DNA of 21,175 bases, taken from assembly GCA_030041195.1 (NCBI GenBank), contig JASHOI010000450.1:1-21175 (forward strand), read 5' to 3'. Positions within the stretch are counted from its first letter, which is position 1; the number at the start of each line of letters is the position of its first letter. The stretch comes from Streptosporangiaceae bacterium (GTDB lineage Bacteria > Actinomycetota > Actinomycetes > Streptosporangiales > Streptosporangiaceae). A program made the position numbers and the translations under genes. Positions 6,019 to 13,637 of the stretch are shown in pieces. The notes below the pieces were generated by a model. The model saw nothing but the letters and a program-made list of their open reading frames with translations. It had not been told where the DNA came from and made no database searches.

Positions 6019-9000
6019 ATGCGCGAGCGCAGTCAGCGGTTATTCGAGCAGGGCCTGCAACTATGCCAGCGTTACGAACGCACCGGCCGGCCCGGCCACC
6101 TGGTCAGGGGGATCGAACTGCTCCGCGATGCCCTGGCGCACGCCGGGAACGCGGGCCCGCAGGCGGTCATCTGCGGCAATCTCGGCACCGCGCTGTGGCG
6201 TTACTTCGAGCTGACCGGCAGCGACGCGGCGCTGAACGAATCGATCGCCCTCCGGGCGGCCGCCATCACAAGCGGAATGCTCGACGCCGACGATCTCGTG
6301 AACTGGATGCATGACCTGAGGCATTCGATCCGGGCACGCTACGACAGGGCCGGCGACCGCGCCGACCTCGACGCGGCGATCATGGTCGCGGGGCAACTGC
6401 GGGGCCTGCCGCCGCGGCTGCGGCCCCCCGCTGGTATCTGGGCTGCCTGGATGTCGGACTGCGCCGACGACCGGGAGGAACTCGCCCAACTCCGGCTGAC
6501 GTCGGCCGGCGGCACCGGGCTCAAGGACGCCCTCGCCGATATCGACGCCGCCGTCGCGCTGCGCCGCGAGGCGATCGATGTCGCTCCCGCTACCCACGAC
6601 GACCCTCTTGGCCTGCGGTCCAATCTCGGTCATACGCTGACGACGCGAGCCGGCATCGCCGATGCCGTCGGGCGCCAGCAGCAGGCGGCCGCCGATCTCG
6701 CGGAAGCGCTGGACCTGCACCGGGCGGCGGTGCGGCAAGTCCCGGACACCCATCCCTACGCGTTCCGGATCATCGGCAATCTGTGCCGGGCGCTGCTGGA
6801 GCAGGCGGAGCGCACCGGTGACCGGGCGCTGCTTGACGAAGCTGCCACGCAGGCCCGGCGCAGCTGCCGGGTGGCCAGCCCCGGCGAGGCGGCGGAAGCG
6901 ACGAGGGCGGTGCTGCTCACCGTTCTCGCCACGCGCGCGGACGGCACCACCGAACCGCAGATCGTCGTCGAGCTGATCGAGGCTCTCGAGGAATCGCCGG
7001 CCGGCGAGGAGGACGCCGGCGCAGCGCTCACGCGCCGGCTGGCCGCCGCCGTGGCGCTGAGCGACCATTACTGGCTCACCGGTGAGGTCGCGAGCCTGAC
7101 CCGCGCGATCGAGCACTGCCGGGCGGTCCTGTCCGCGCCCGGCGACGAGGCCGCTGAGCACCGGGAGGCCGCGCGCTTTGCGCTGTCGAACGCGCTGCGC
7201 CATCGCCATGAGCACACCGGCGAGGCAGCCGATCTCACCGAGGCAACCGAGCTGGCGCGATCGGCGCTGGCGGCCGCCACCGGCGCCCAGGCGCGAGCCG
7301 ACCGCCTGGGCCATCTCGGCGTCTGCCTGATGCTGGGGGCCGGGGCCAATCCCGGCGGCCTGGCCGAGGGCATCGCGCTTATCCGGCAGGCCACCGGCGA
7401 GCTGCCCGCCGCGCAGCCGGGCGAAGGCGCGGAATCTGGTGAGTCTGCCGAGGCCAGCGACGGCGTCGAGACCCTCCGGCTGTCACTGACGGTAGACCTG
7501 GGCGTCGCCTTGCGTGCCCGCTACGAGGAAACCCGCAATCTCGCCGACCTCGACGAGGCCATTGATCTGGCCCGAAGCACCGTGGCGTCGCCGCTGCGCG
7601 CCGCCGATCCCGAGCGACATGGGAACGACCTGGCCGCGCTCGGTACCGCGCTGCAGATCCGCTACCGGCATACCGGCAGCGTGGCCGATCTCGACGAGGC
7701 CATCGGGCACTGCCGTGCCGCGAGCCGCGTCCTGCCCGGCGGGAATCCCCGGCGGGCCGAATTCCTTTCCAGCCTCGGCCTGGCGCTGCAGCTGCGCTAC
7801 GGCGAGACCAGGCAGGCCGCCGACCTGGACGAGGCGGTGGAGGCCGGCCATGCCGCTGTCAGCGGGATCCCGGAGGGCGAGCACCGCAGGTTCATGGCGC
7901 TGTCCAGCACCGGGCTGGCGCACCGGCTGCGGGCGGAACTGACCGGCGGCGATGAAGACCTCCGCGCCGCGATCGAGTACGGCCGCGCGGCGGTCAGCGC
8001 GGCCGGAACCGATCACTCTCCGCGCTCAGGCTCGCTGGTCAACCTGGCCGGGGCGCTGTGGCTGCGGTGGCAGCGACACCGCGCACCGGCCGACCTCCGG
8101 GAGGCGATCGCCGGGTTCCGCACCGTCGCCGGGCTGTCCGGGGCCCCGCGGCGCTCGCGGCTCAACGCGGCCGTCTCCTGGGCCCGCGCGGCGGCCCAGT
8201 CCGAGGACTGGCCAGAGGCCGCCAGCGCCTACGAAACCGCCGTCGACCTGCTGGAACTCGTCGTGTGGCACGGTCTGCCCCGTACCGTCAGGGAGGAGCA
8301 TCTCGCCGACCTGCCGGGGCTCGCCTCGGAGGCTGCCGCGAGCGCGCTGGCGGCCGGTGACCCGCGGCGGGCGCTGGCGGTGCTGGAGCGCGGGCGCTCC
8401 GTGCTGTGGACCCAGCATCTGCACCTGCGCAGCAGCTTCGACGACGTCCGCGATGCGGCACCCGGCCTGCATCAGCGGCTGGTGAAGCTCGCCGCGGAAC
8501 TCGGCAGCGACGATCTTGCGGCCGGCGTCCTCGTGCCCGGCCACGACGTCCCCGGCGCGGGCGACCGGCGCCAGCGGCTGGCCGCGGCCTGGGATGAGAC
8601 GCTCGCGCAAGTCCGGGCGCTGCCGGGACTGGCCGGGACGTTGCGGCCACCATCAGCGGACGAGCTGGCCGCGTGCGCGGTGCAGACGCCGGTCGCCGTC
8701 CTGAACGTGAGCGACATCCGCAGTGACGCCCTGATCCTGACCGCCCACGGCGTCACCGTCCTGCCGCTGCCCGGGATCACGCCCGCAGAGATCCGGCAGC
8801 GGGCGATCGCCCACCTCGCGGCGCTGAAGTCCCAGGAGCAGATCCGGGACCCGGGCTCCTTCCTGGCTGCGGACCAGGCCATCCTGGCCTGCATAGCGTT
8901 CCTGCAAGAACGGATAACCGGCCCGGTGCTCGACGAACTGGAACGGATGGGCGCGCTGCCGGCCGCCGGCGCCCGCGTGCGGTGGTGCCCGGCCGGCCTG

Positions 9001-9708
9001 CTGAGCCTGCTCCCGCTGCACGCAGCGGCCCATGACCGGGTGACGAGTTCCTATACCCCGACCGTTCGCAGCCTTCTCGCCGCGCGAGATCAGGCCGCCG
9101 CCCCGGGCGACGGACCGGTGCTCGTGGTCGCGGTCTCCGAGCCGCACGGGGAGCCAGCCCTGCCGGCGATACCCGGGGTACACGCCGAGGCAGAGCTGGT
9201 CTGTGCGCGGTTCGCCGGCAGGCACACGCTCCGCGACGGCAGCGCCGCCACCCGCGAGCAGATCCGCACGGACCTGCCCGCGCACCCGCTCGTGCATTTC
9301 GCCTGCCACGGCACGCAGGACCTGCGCAACCCGTCCCTGTCCGCGCTCCGGCTGTGCGACGGCCCGCTGTCCGTCCTCGACCTCGCGGAACTACGGCTGT
9401 CCGGTGACCTGGCGTTCCTGTCCGCCTGTGACACCGCGGCGGGCGGCTTCGCGCTTCCCGACGAGGCGATCCATCTGGCCGCGGCGGTGCAGACCGCCGG
9501 GTACCAGCACGTCATCGCCGCGTTGTGGCACATCTCGGACAACCTCGCTCCCCGGGTTGCCGGCACGGTGTACCGCGGTCTCGCCGCGCACGGTAGCGTC
9601 GACGGCGGCCATGCCGCCGCCGCCCTGCACACCGCGGTCGACGAGCTCCGGTCCGAGTTTCCCGGCCGGCCCTCGCTGTGGGCGTGCTACGCGCACTTCG
9701 GCCCATAA
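6019..9708 (+). CDS. TPR-CHAT protein, caspase/separase-like protease
   Basis: This 1229-residue predicted cytoplasmic protein has a long helical N-terminal part (about 1-790). It is built of degenerate TPR-like units of about 48-55 residues, with recurring pieces such as RYxxTGxxADLDEAIxxCRAA and LGxALxxRY, clearest at 495-705. A linker (790-960) leads to the CHAT domain (about 960-1229). The caspase-like dyad is intact: His1097 in HFACHG and Cys1137 in LSACDTA; other CHAT landmarks are PAGLLSLLPLHAA and AALWHISD. CHAT proteins are cysteine proteases related to caspases and separase, usually activated by their repeat or sensor part. The ATG at 6019 is the first start after an in-frame stop at 5977; the ribosome binding site is poor. 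The next gene, 30 bases downstream, is a likely partner. What triggers it and what it cuts are not known. Confidence 0.92.
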   Translation: MRERSQRLFEQGLQLCQRYERTGRPGHLVRGIELLRDALAHAGNAGPQAVICGNLGTALWRYFELTGSDAALNESIALRAAAITSGMLDADDLVNWMHDLRHSIRARYDRAGDRADLDAAIMVAGQLRGLPPRLRPPAGIWAAWMSDCADDREELAQLRLTSAGGTGLKDALADIDAAVALRREAIDVAPATHDDPLGLRSNLGHTLTTRAGIADAVGRQQQAAADLAEALDLHRAAVRQVPDTHPYAFRIIGNLCRALLEQAERTGDRALLDEAATQARRSCRVASPGEAAEATRAVLLTVLATRADGTTEPQIVVELIEALEESPAGEEDAGAALTRRLAAAVALSDHYWLTGEVASLTRAIEHCRAVLSAPGDEAAEHREAARFALSNALRHRHEHTGEAADLTEATELARSALAAATGAQARADRLGHLGVCLMLGAGANPGGLAEGIALIRQATGELPAAQPGEGAESGESAEASDGVETLRLSLTVDLGVALRARYEETRNLADLDEAIDLARSTVASPLRAADPERHGNDLAALGTALQIRYRHTGSVADLDEAIGHCRAASRVLPGGNPRRAEFLSSLGLALQLRYGETRQAADLDEAVEAGHAAVSGIPEGEHRRFMALSSTGLAHRLRAELTGGDEDLRAAIEYGRAAVSAAGTDHSPRSGSLVNLAGALWLRWQRHRAPADLREAIAGFRTVAGLSGAPRRSRLNAAVSWARAAAQSEDWPEAASAYETAVDLLELVVWHGLPRTVREEHLADLPGLASEAAASALAAGDPRRALAVLERGRSVLWTQHLHLRSSFDDVRDAAPGLHQRLVKLAAELGSDDLAAGVLVPGHDVPGAGDRRQRLAAAWDETLAQVRALPGLAGTLRPPSADELAACAVQTPVAVLNVSDIRSDALILTAHGVTVLPLPGITPAEIRQRAIAHLAALKSQEQIRDPGSFLAADQAILACIAFLQERITGPVLDELERMGALPAAGARVRWCPAGLLSLLPLHAAAHDRVTSSYTPTVRSLLAARDQAAAPGDGPVLVVAVSEPHGEPALPAIPGVHAEAELVCARFAGRHTLRDGSAATREQIRTDLPAHPLVHFACHGTQDLRNPSLSALRLCDGPLSVLDLAELRLSGDLAFLSACDTAAGGFALPDEAIHLAAAVQTAGYQHVIAALWHISDNLAPRVAGTVYRGLAAHGSVDGGHAAAALHTAVDELRSEFPGRPSLWACYAHFGP

Positions 9709-9738
9709 CGCAGATCTGCAGAACTCGGGAGCCCGCCG

Positions 9739-10287
9739 ATGGAACACCAATCGCCGCCCGGCGATGCGCCTCGGGCGCACGCACGGGTGATCCTCAGCTC
9801 TCCCGGTGTCGTTTCCGAACAGGACGAGCGGCTGCTGCTGGACGTGCTGTCGGATTGCGGGGCCGACGGGCAGGTGGAGACCATCGGGGTCCACCGAGGC
9901 GAGAGCACGACGCTGACCTGGATCGTGCTCGCCGCGCTGCCGCTGCAGGCCTTCCTGTCCGGGCTGGGCAGCAAGGCGGCGGAGGACACCTACGCCAAGC
10001 TCCGCGCCGTGGTCCGGCGGCTGGCCAACGGCCATCGCACGCCGGAGGCTGCCGCGCCCGCTGAGCAGAAGCCGCCGGCCAGCAGCCCAGCGCCGCTGAT
10101 CTTGCTGGACAGCGACACCGGCCTGCAGATCGTGCTCGAAGCCGACCTTCCCAGCGACGCCTACCGCGACCTCGTGGCCATGGATCTCAGCCGGTTTCGC
10201 GTCGGCCCGCTGCACTACGACCAGACCCGCAAACGCTGGCGCTCCGAACTGGACGAGGCCGCAGCCGGCCCGCCGCCGGCCATCTGA
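9739..10287 (+). CDS. Hypothetical protein with one hydrophobic helix, partner of TPR-CHAT
   Basis: This 182-residue protein is of no family I can name. Its start at 9739 follows GGGAG (9727-9731) by seven bases. Residues 15-50 look like a small alpha/beta segment (ARVILSSPGVVSEQDERLLLDVLSD). Residues 58-75 form a hydrophobic, membrane-like stretch (LTWIVLAALPLQAFLSGL) that runs into an amphipathic basic helix (GSKAAEDTYAKLRAVVRRL). A Pro/Ala-rich linker (101-119) then joins a C-terminal segment with DSDTGLQIVLEADLP and DLSRFRVGPLHYDQTRKRW. The 30-base spacing to the TPR-CHAT gene implies cotranscription. A flexible linker between a hydrophobic helix and a second domain would suit a protease substrate or effector, but that is inference. 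Its end lies eight bases from the convergent TetR gene. Confidence 0.72.
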   Translation: MEHQSPPGDAPRAHARVILSSPGVVSEQDERLLLDVLSDCGADGQVETIGVHRGESTTLTWIVLAALPLQAFLSGLGSKAAEDTYAKLRAVVRRLANGHRTPEAAAPAEQKPPASSPAPLILLDSDTGLQIVLEADLPSDAYRDLVAMDLSRFRVGPLHYDQTRKRWRSELDEAAAGPPPAI

Positions 10288-10295
10288 CCGGACCG

Positions 10296-10898
10296 TCAAG
10301 GCCGGGCCGCAAAGACGGCCAGAGTTTGCTCCAGGTGGCGGTGGATCCACGCCGGGTCGGTGGGGAGCTTGCGGATCAGCCGCCGGAAAAACAGCGGGCC
10401 GATGAGGGCGTCGATGAAGTCTTCTTCGTCGAGGCCGGACGGCAGCTCCCCGGCCTTCTTCCCGTCGCCGATGATCGCGGCGAACCCGTCCCGCAGGCCG
10501 GTCATGAACCTCTGGTAGCCGTCGGCCAGCACGGGGCTGGCGTCCACGGCCGCGAGTGCGGCAGGCATGATCGAGCCCCAGCTGCTGGCGCTCAGGGCGG
10601 CGGCGATCTCCTGCAGCGCGGATTCCAGCCGGCCGGCGGCGGGTTCCCCCGCGGACGTGACCGGGAACGGGGCCTGCTCCTCGATCGCCTCATGGAGAAG
10701 CTCGTCCCGGCTGGCCCAGTTCCGGTACAAGGTGCTGCGGGCCACGCCGGCTTGATGCGCGATGGCGTCGAACGTGGTAGCCCCGATCCCCTGACGCCGC
10801 AGGACGTCGAGGGCGGCGGCGTAGACCCGGGCCCGGGTCCGGGCCTGACGGGGATCAAGGCGGCCTCGGGTCTCCCTCACCGCACCATTATGCGTCAC
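10296..10898 (-). CDS. TetR family transcriptional repressor
   Basis: The GTG start at 10898 gives 200 residues. The N-terminal helix-turn-helix (about 18-65) is clear: RARVYAAALDVLRRQGIGATTFDAIAHQAGVARSTLYRNWASRDELLHEAI. The C-terminal part (70-200) is the helical ligand and dimerisation domain, of the kind that ends with FIDALIGPLFFRRLI. It is divergent from a small membrane protein gene, and the shared region between them carries four AGATCT-type sites, so the protein probably represses itself and that gene. No ribosome binding site is visible before the GTG. A GTG six codons further in is a less likely alternative. The ligand is unknown. Confidence 0.93.
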   Translation of the reverse strand: MTHNGAVRETRGRLDPRQARTRARVYAAALDVLRRQGIGATTFDAIAHQAGVARSTLYRNWASRDELLHEAIEEQAPFPVTSAGEPAAGRLESALQEIAAALSASSWGSIMPAALAAVDASPVLADGYQRFMTGLRDGFAAIIGDGKKAGELPSGLDEEDFIDALIGPLFFRRLIRKLPTDPAWIHRHLEQTLAVFAARP

Positions 10899-10903
10899 GC
10901 ATG

Positions 10904-10990
10904 TCGCACAGATCTTTGCCCGGAGCCCGATTTATGCGACAGATCTGTTGCGTAGATCTGTGAACGTAGCTATGCTACAAATCTGTTGCA
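10904..10990. promoter_or_regulatory. Divergent promoter region with four AGATCT-centred operator-like sites
   Basis: The best site, TGCGACAGATCTGTTGCG (10935-10952), contains the perfect 10-base palindrome ACAGATCTGT. Related sites are centred near 10912 (GCACAGATCTTTGC), 10956 (GTAGATCTGTGA) and 10981 (CTACAAATCTGTTGCAC). A rightward promoter can be drawn as TTGCGT (10948-10953), 17 bases, TATGCT (10971-10976), lying among sites two to four. A leftward -10-like CATAAA (minus strand, 10936-10931) sits next to the second site. The layout fits a TetR protein that controls both directions. Confidence 0.6.
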
Positions 10991-11017
10991 CAGTCACGAC
11001 GCAGCCTGGAGGCGACC

Positions 11018-11245
11018 ATGACCTGGTTCTGGCTGAACATCCCGCTCGCTACCTTGTTCTTCCTGGCCTGGACGCTGATCCCGCTCTGGATGGTGATCAA
11101 GTATCCCGATACCGGCCCGGACGTCAGCTCACCGGACCCCCGCCCGGCTCGCAGTGCACAACAGCCAGGCAACATGCCGGCCGCGCGGCGGCGGCAGAGT
11201 GACCCCATGCCGCTGCAGCCCGTGGCCATCGACCGCGTCGGCTAA
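11018..11245 (+). CDS. Small single-helix membrane protein
   Basis: This 75-residue protein has an N-terminal hydrophobic segment (MTWFWLNIPLATLFFLAWTLIPLWMV, residues 1-26), then VIKYPDTGPDVSSPDP and a polar, Pro/Arg-rich tail. GGAGG (11008-11012) lies five bases before the ATG. It is preceded by a promoter region with TetR-type sites and followed within four bases by a strong hairpin, so it is probably a monocistronic, TetR-controlled gene. Short proteins with this Trp-rich start occur in actinomycetes, but I know of no function. The tail could be partly unstructured. Confidence 0.7.
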   Translation: MTWFWLNIPLATLFFLAWTLIPLWMVIKYPDTGPDVSSPDPRPARSAQQPGNMPAARRRQSDPMPLQPVAIDRVG

Positions 11246-11248
11246 CCG

Positions 11249-11283
11249 GCCGGGCCGCGCGGCCCGAAAGCGCGCGGCCCGGC
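11249..11283. terminator. GC-rich hairpin terminator after the small membrane protein gene
   Basis: GCCGGGCCGCGCG (11249-11261) and its exact complement (11271-11283) form a 13-base-pair stem with a nine-base loop, starting four bases after the TAA at 11243-11245. There is no T-run, as is common for actinomycete terminators. It separates the small gene from the promoter of the next TetR gene. Confidence 0.75.
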
Positions 11284-11287
11284 ACCG

Positions 11288-11316
11288 TTGCAAGTAAGCG
11301 GGCGCTTGCTTATTAT
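11288..11316 (+). promoter_or_regulatory. Leaderless promoter with embedded TetR operator
   Basis: TTGCAA (11288-11293), a 17-base spacer and TATTAT (11311-11316) form a good promoter. The ATG of the TetR gene is at 11323, just six bases after the -10, so transcription should begin at or next to the start codon, giving a leaderless mRNA. AAGTAAGCGGGCGCTTGCTT (11292-11311) is a 20-base near-palindrome spanning the region between -35 and -10. That is the classic position for autorepression by the TetR protein encoded immediately downstream. Confidence 0.65.
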
Positions 11317-11322
11317 CAGATC

Positions 11323-11925
11323 ATGCACCAGGGCCGACTGGACCGCGAGCTGCGCAGGGCACAGATCGTCGAGATCGCCCGCCGGCTGTTCGCAGAAGGC
11401 GGGTACCGGCCGACCACCACCCGCCAGCTGGCCCAGGCGGCCGGGGTGAGCGACGCTCTGATGTACCGCCACTTCGAGAGCAAGGACGACGTGCTGCGGG
11501 CCGTGGTCGACCAGGGCCTGGCCGGGTACGCCGCGATGCGGGACGTCGCCAGCGTGGCGCGGGACCGGCCGCTCGCCGAGCGCCTCACGATCCTCGGCCG
11601 CGCCTTCCTCGACACGCTGAGCGCGCAGGCCGACCTGCTGGTGCTGTTCGTTTCCGAGCATCAGCTGCTTTCTGATGACGCCCGGCTGGTCGGTTTCATC
11701 GACCTGGCCGCCTCTTCGCTCGGGGCCGAGCTCGCGGCGCGAGCCCAGCAGGGAGAAGTACGCGGGGATCTCGACGGGTATCTGTTCGCCCGTTCGTTCA
11801 TGGGCTCGCTGGTTTCGTTCGTCGTGCTGCAGAAGGTGCTGGGGATGGACCGGGTTCACCCCGTCGGCGACGAGGATTACCTGGCCGCGCTCGTCGACGT
11901 CTATGTGCGAGGAGCACAGCCATGA
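11323..11925 (+). CDS. TetR family transcriptional regulator of the fused ABC exporter
   Basis: This 200-residue protein has an N-terminal helix-turn-helix (about 12-58): AQIVEIARRLFAEGGYRPTTTRQLAQAAGVSDALMYRHFESKDDVLRAVV. A helical C-terminal ligand domain follows. The ATG at 11323 is supported by the leaderless promoter immediately upstream and by the normal TetR N-terminus (MHQGRLDRELRRAQIVE). The stop overlaps the start of the ABC transporter gene (ATGA, 11922-11925), so regulator and exporter form one transcription unit that probably responds to the exporter's own substrate. The effector is unknown. Confidence 0.95.
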   Translation: MHQGRLDRELRRAQIVEIARRLFAEGGYRPTTTRQLAQAAGVSDALMYRHFESKDDVLRAVVDQGLAGYAAMRDVASVARDRPLAERLTILGRAFLDTLSAQADLLVLFVSEHQLLSDDARLVGFIDLAASSLGAELAARAQQGEVRGDLDGYLFARSFMGSLVSFVVLQKVLGMDRVHPVGDEDYLAALVDVYVRGAQP

Positions 11926-13637
11926 CCACCACGGCGGCGCTCGGCTACCTGCGCCTGGAGCTGTCCCGGACCGTACGCGACGGCCGCTACCTGCTCCTGG
12001 CCGTCATCGCCCCGGTGGGTTTCTATCTGCTCTTTTCCGCGGTGTTCGGCGGGAAGTCCGCGGGGCCGGACACCACCTTCGGGTTGCCTGCGGCGAAAGA
12101 GATCATGGTGGCCATGGCCACCTTCGGGGCGATGTGGGCGGCCCTGTCGGCGACCGCGCCGCGCCTGGCCCGGGACCGGGAGGGCGGCTGGTCGGACTAC
12201 CTGGTCACCACGCCGCTTCGGGCCGGGCAGGTTCTCGCGGGCCGCATCACCGCCGGGCTGCTGGTCGCCCTTCCGGCCGTGGTCGCGGTGTGCATCGCCG
12301 CGGTGGTCGCTCACGGGGTGCACCTGGCGGCGTGGCAGTGGGCCGCCGACGTCGCGCTGCTGTGGATCGGTGCCCTGCCGTTCGTGGCCCTCGGTATCGC
12401 GATCGGCTCGCTCGCCAACAGCACCGTGGCGTATGCGGTGAGCACGGGCCTGTGGTTCGCGCTCGCCGCCCTTGGCGGGCTGTGGGTGCCGCCCGGGGTG
12501 CTCTCGCCCGGCCTGCGGCACCTCGCCGCCGCGCTGCCTTCCTACAACCAGGCCGCTCTCGGCTGGCATGTCACCAGCGGTTCCGCCCCCACAGCCAGCA
12601 ACGTCCTGGTGCTGGTGGCCTGGACGGCCGGCCTGAGCCTGCTTCCCCTCGCCGCCCGCCGTGAGTCGCTGCGCCCTCGAGCATCCCGGAAAGCGTCCCC
12701 GCCAGCGGGCGGCAGCGAGGCCATCGAACTGCGGGGCATTGTCAGGCATTACGGCTCGGTCACCGCCGTGGGCGGTCTTGACCTGCGGGTACCGGCCGGA
12801 GAAATCGTGGCTCTGCTCGGTCCCAACGGAGCGGGAAAGACCACGACGATGTCGATCCTGCTCGGCCTCTACCAGGCCGACAGCGGCCAGGCCCGCCTGT
12901 TCGGGGCTGCTCCGCGCCGGGCCGCGGCGCACGGCGAGGTCGGCGCGATGCTCCAGGACAGCGAGCTGATGGCTGGCGTGGGAGTTGGCGAGCTGCTCCG
13001 CTTTATCCGCAGCCTCTACCCGGCCCCGCTGGACCTCGCGGCCGTGGTCGACACCACCGACCTCGGCGATCTCCTGCGCCGGCGGACCGACCGCCTGTCC
13101 GGAGGCCAAGCCCAGCGGGTCCGCTTCGCCCTCGCCACGGCCGGGAACCCCGCCCTGCTCGTCCTCGACGAACCCACCGCCGCCCTGGACGTCCAGGCCC
13201 GCCGCGACCTGTGGAGCGCGCTCGAGGACCACGCCGCCCGGCATCACACCACGGTGCTGTTTTCCACCCATTACCTCGAGGAGGCCGACCAGCACGCCGA
13301 ACGGGTGGTGCTCATCGGCGCCGGTCACGTCATCGCCGACGGAACACCCGACGAGGTGAAAGCCGCCGCCGGAGCGGGCCGCATCGTGCGCTTCCGGCTC
13401 CTCGAAGGCAACCCCGGACAGTTCGCCGACACCCGCGGCGTCACTGCCGTGCGCACCGACGGGCCATCGGTGACCCTGCACACCGCTGACGCCGACGCCA
13501 CCGTCTGGGCGCTGTACAGCCACCGCCGCGCGATCGCCGGCATCGTCGTGACCGAGGCCAGCCTCGAGGAGGCCTTTCTCAGCCTCGTCGCCCGGCCCTC
13601 AGAACAAGGCGCCCGGGCAGATGTGCCGCTCCTCTAG
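11922..13637 (+). CDS. ABC-2 exporter with permease and ATPase fused in one chain (TMD-NBD)
   Basis: This is a 571-residue half-transporter. Residues 1-245 form an ABC-2 permease with about six hydrophobic segments and the cytoplasmic motif ARDREGGWSDYLVTTPLRAGQ (84-104). A 20-residue Arg/Ser/Pro-rich linker (247-266) leads to the ATPase, with Walker A GPNGAGKT (300-307), signature LSGGQAQR (392-399), Walker B LLVLDE (412-417) and H-loop His450, then the exporter-type tail ending LEEAFLSLV. Both halves resemble the separate permease and ATPase at 695-2336, so this is a paralogous system with its two genes joined in permease-first order. It should work as a homodimer exporting a drug or lipid-like compound. 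It starts within the stop of the TetR gene and shares stop bases with the convergent gene. Confidence 0.93.
   Translation: MTTTAALGYLRLELSRTVRDGRYLLLAVIAPVGFYLLFSAVFGGKSAGPDTTFGLPAAKEIMVAMATFGAMWAALSATAPRLARDREGGWSDYLVTTPLRAGQVLAGRITAGLLVALPAVVAVCIAAVVAHGVHLAAWQWAADVALLWIGALPFVALGIAIGSLANSTVAYAVSTGLWFALAALGGLWVPPGVLSPGLRHLAAALPSYNQAALGWHVTSGSAPTASNVLVLVAWTAGLSLLPLAARRESLRPRASRKASPPAGGSEAIELRGIVRHYGSVTAVGGLDLRVPAGEIVALLGPNGAGKTTTMSILLGLYQADSGQARLFGAAPRRAAAHGEVGAMLQDSELMAGVGVGELLRFIRSLYPAPLDLAAVVDTTDLGDLLRRRTDRLSGGQAQRVRFALATAGNPALLVLDEPTAALDVQARRDLWSALEDHAARHHTTVLFSTHYLEEADQHAERVVLIGAGHVIADGTPDEVKAAAGAGRIVRFRLLEGNPGQFADTRGVTAVRTDGPSVTLHTADADATVWALYSHRRAIAGIVVTEASLEEAFLSLVARPSEQGARADVPLL

Noticed and set aside
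6061..7314. 417-codon minus-strand open frame opposite the TPR region
   Set aside because: Repetitive Arg/Gly/Gln-rich shadow of the TPR-CHAT gene.
11901..13523. 540-codon minus-strand open frame opposite the fused ABC gene
   Set aside because: Composition is typical of an antisense shadow, and the plus strand carries an ABC transporter with all motifs.
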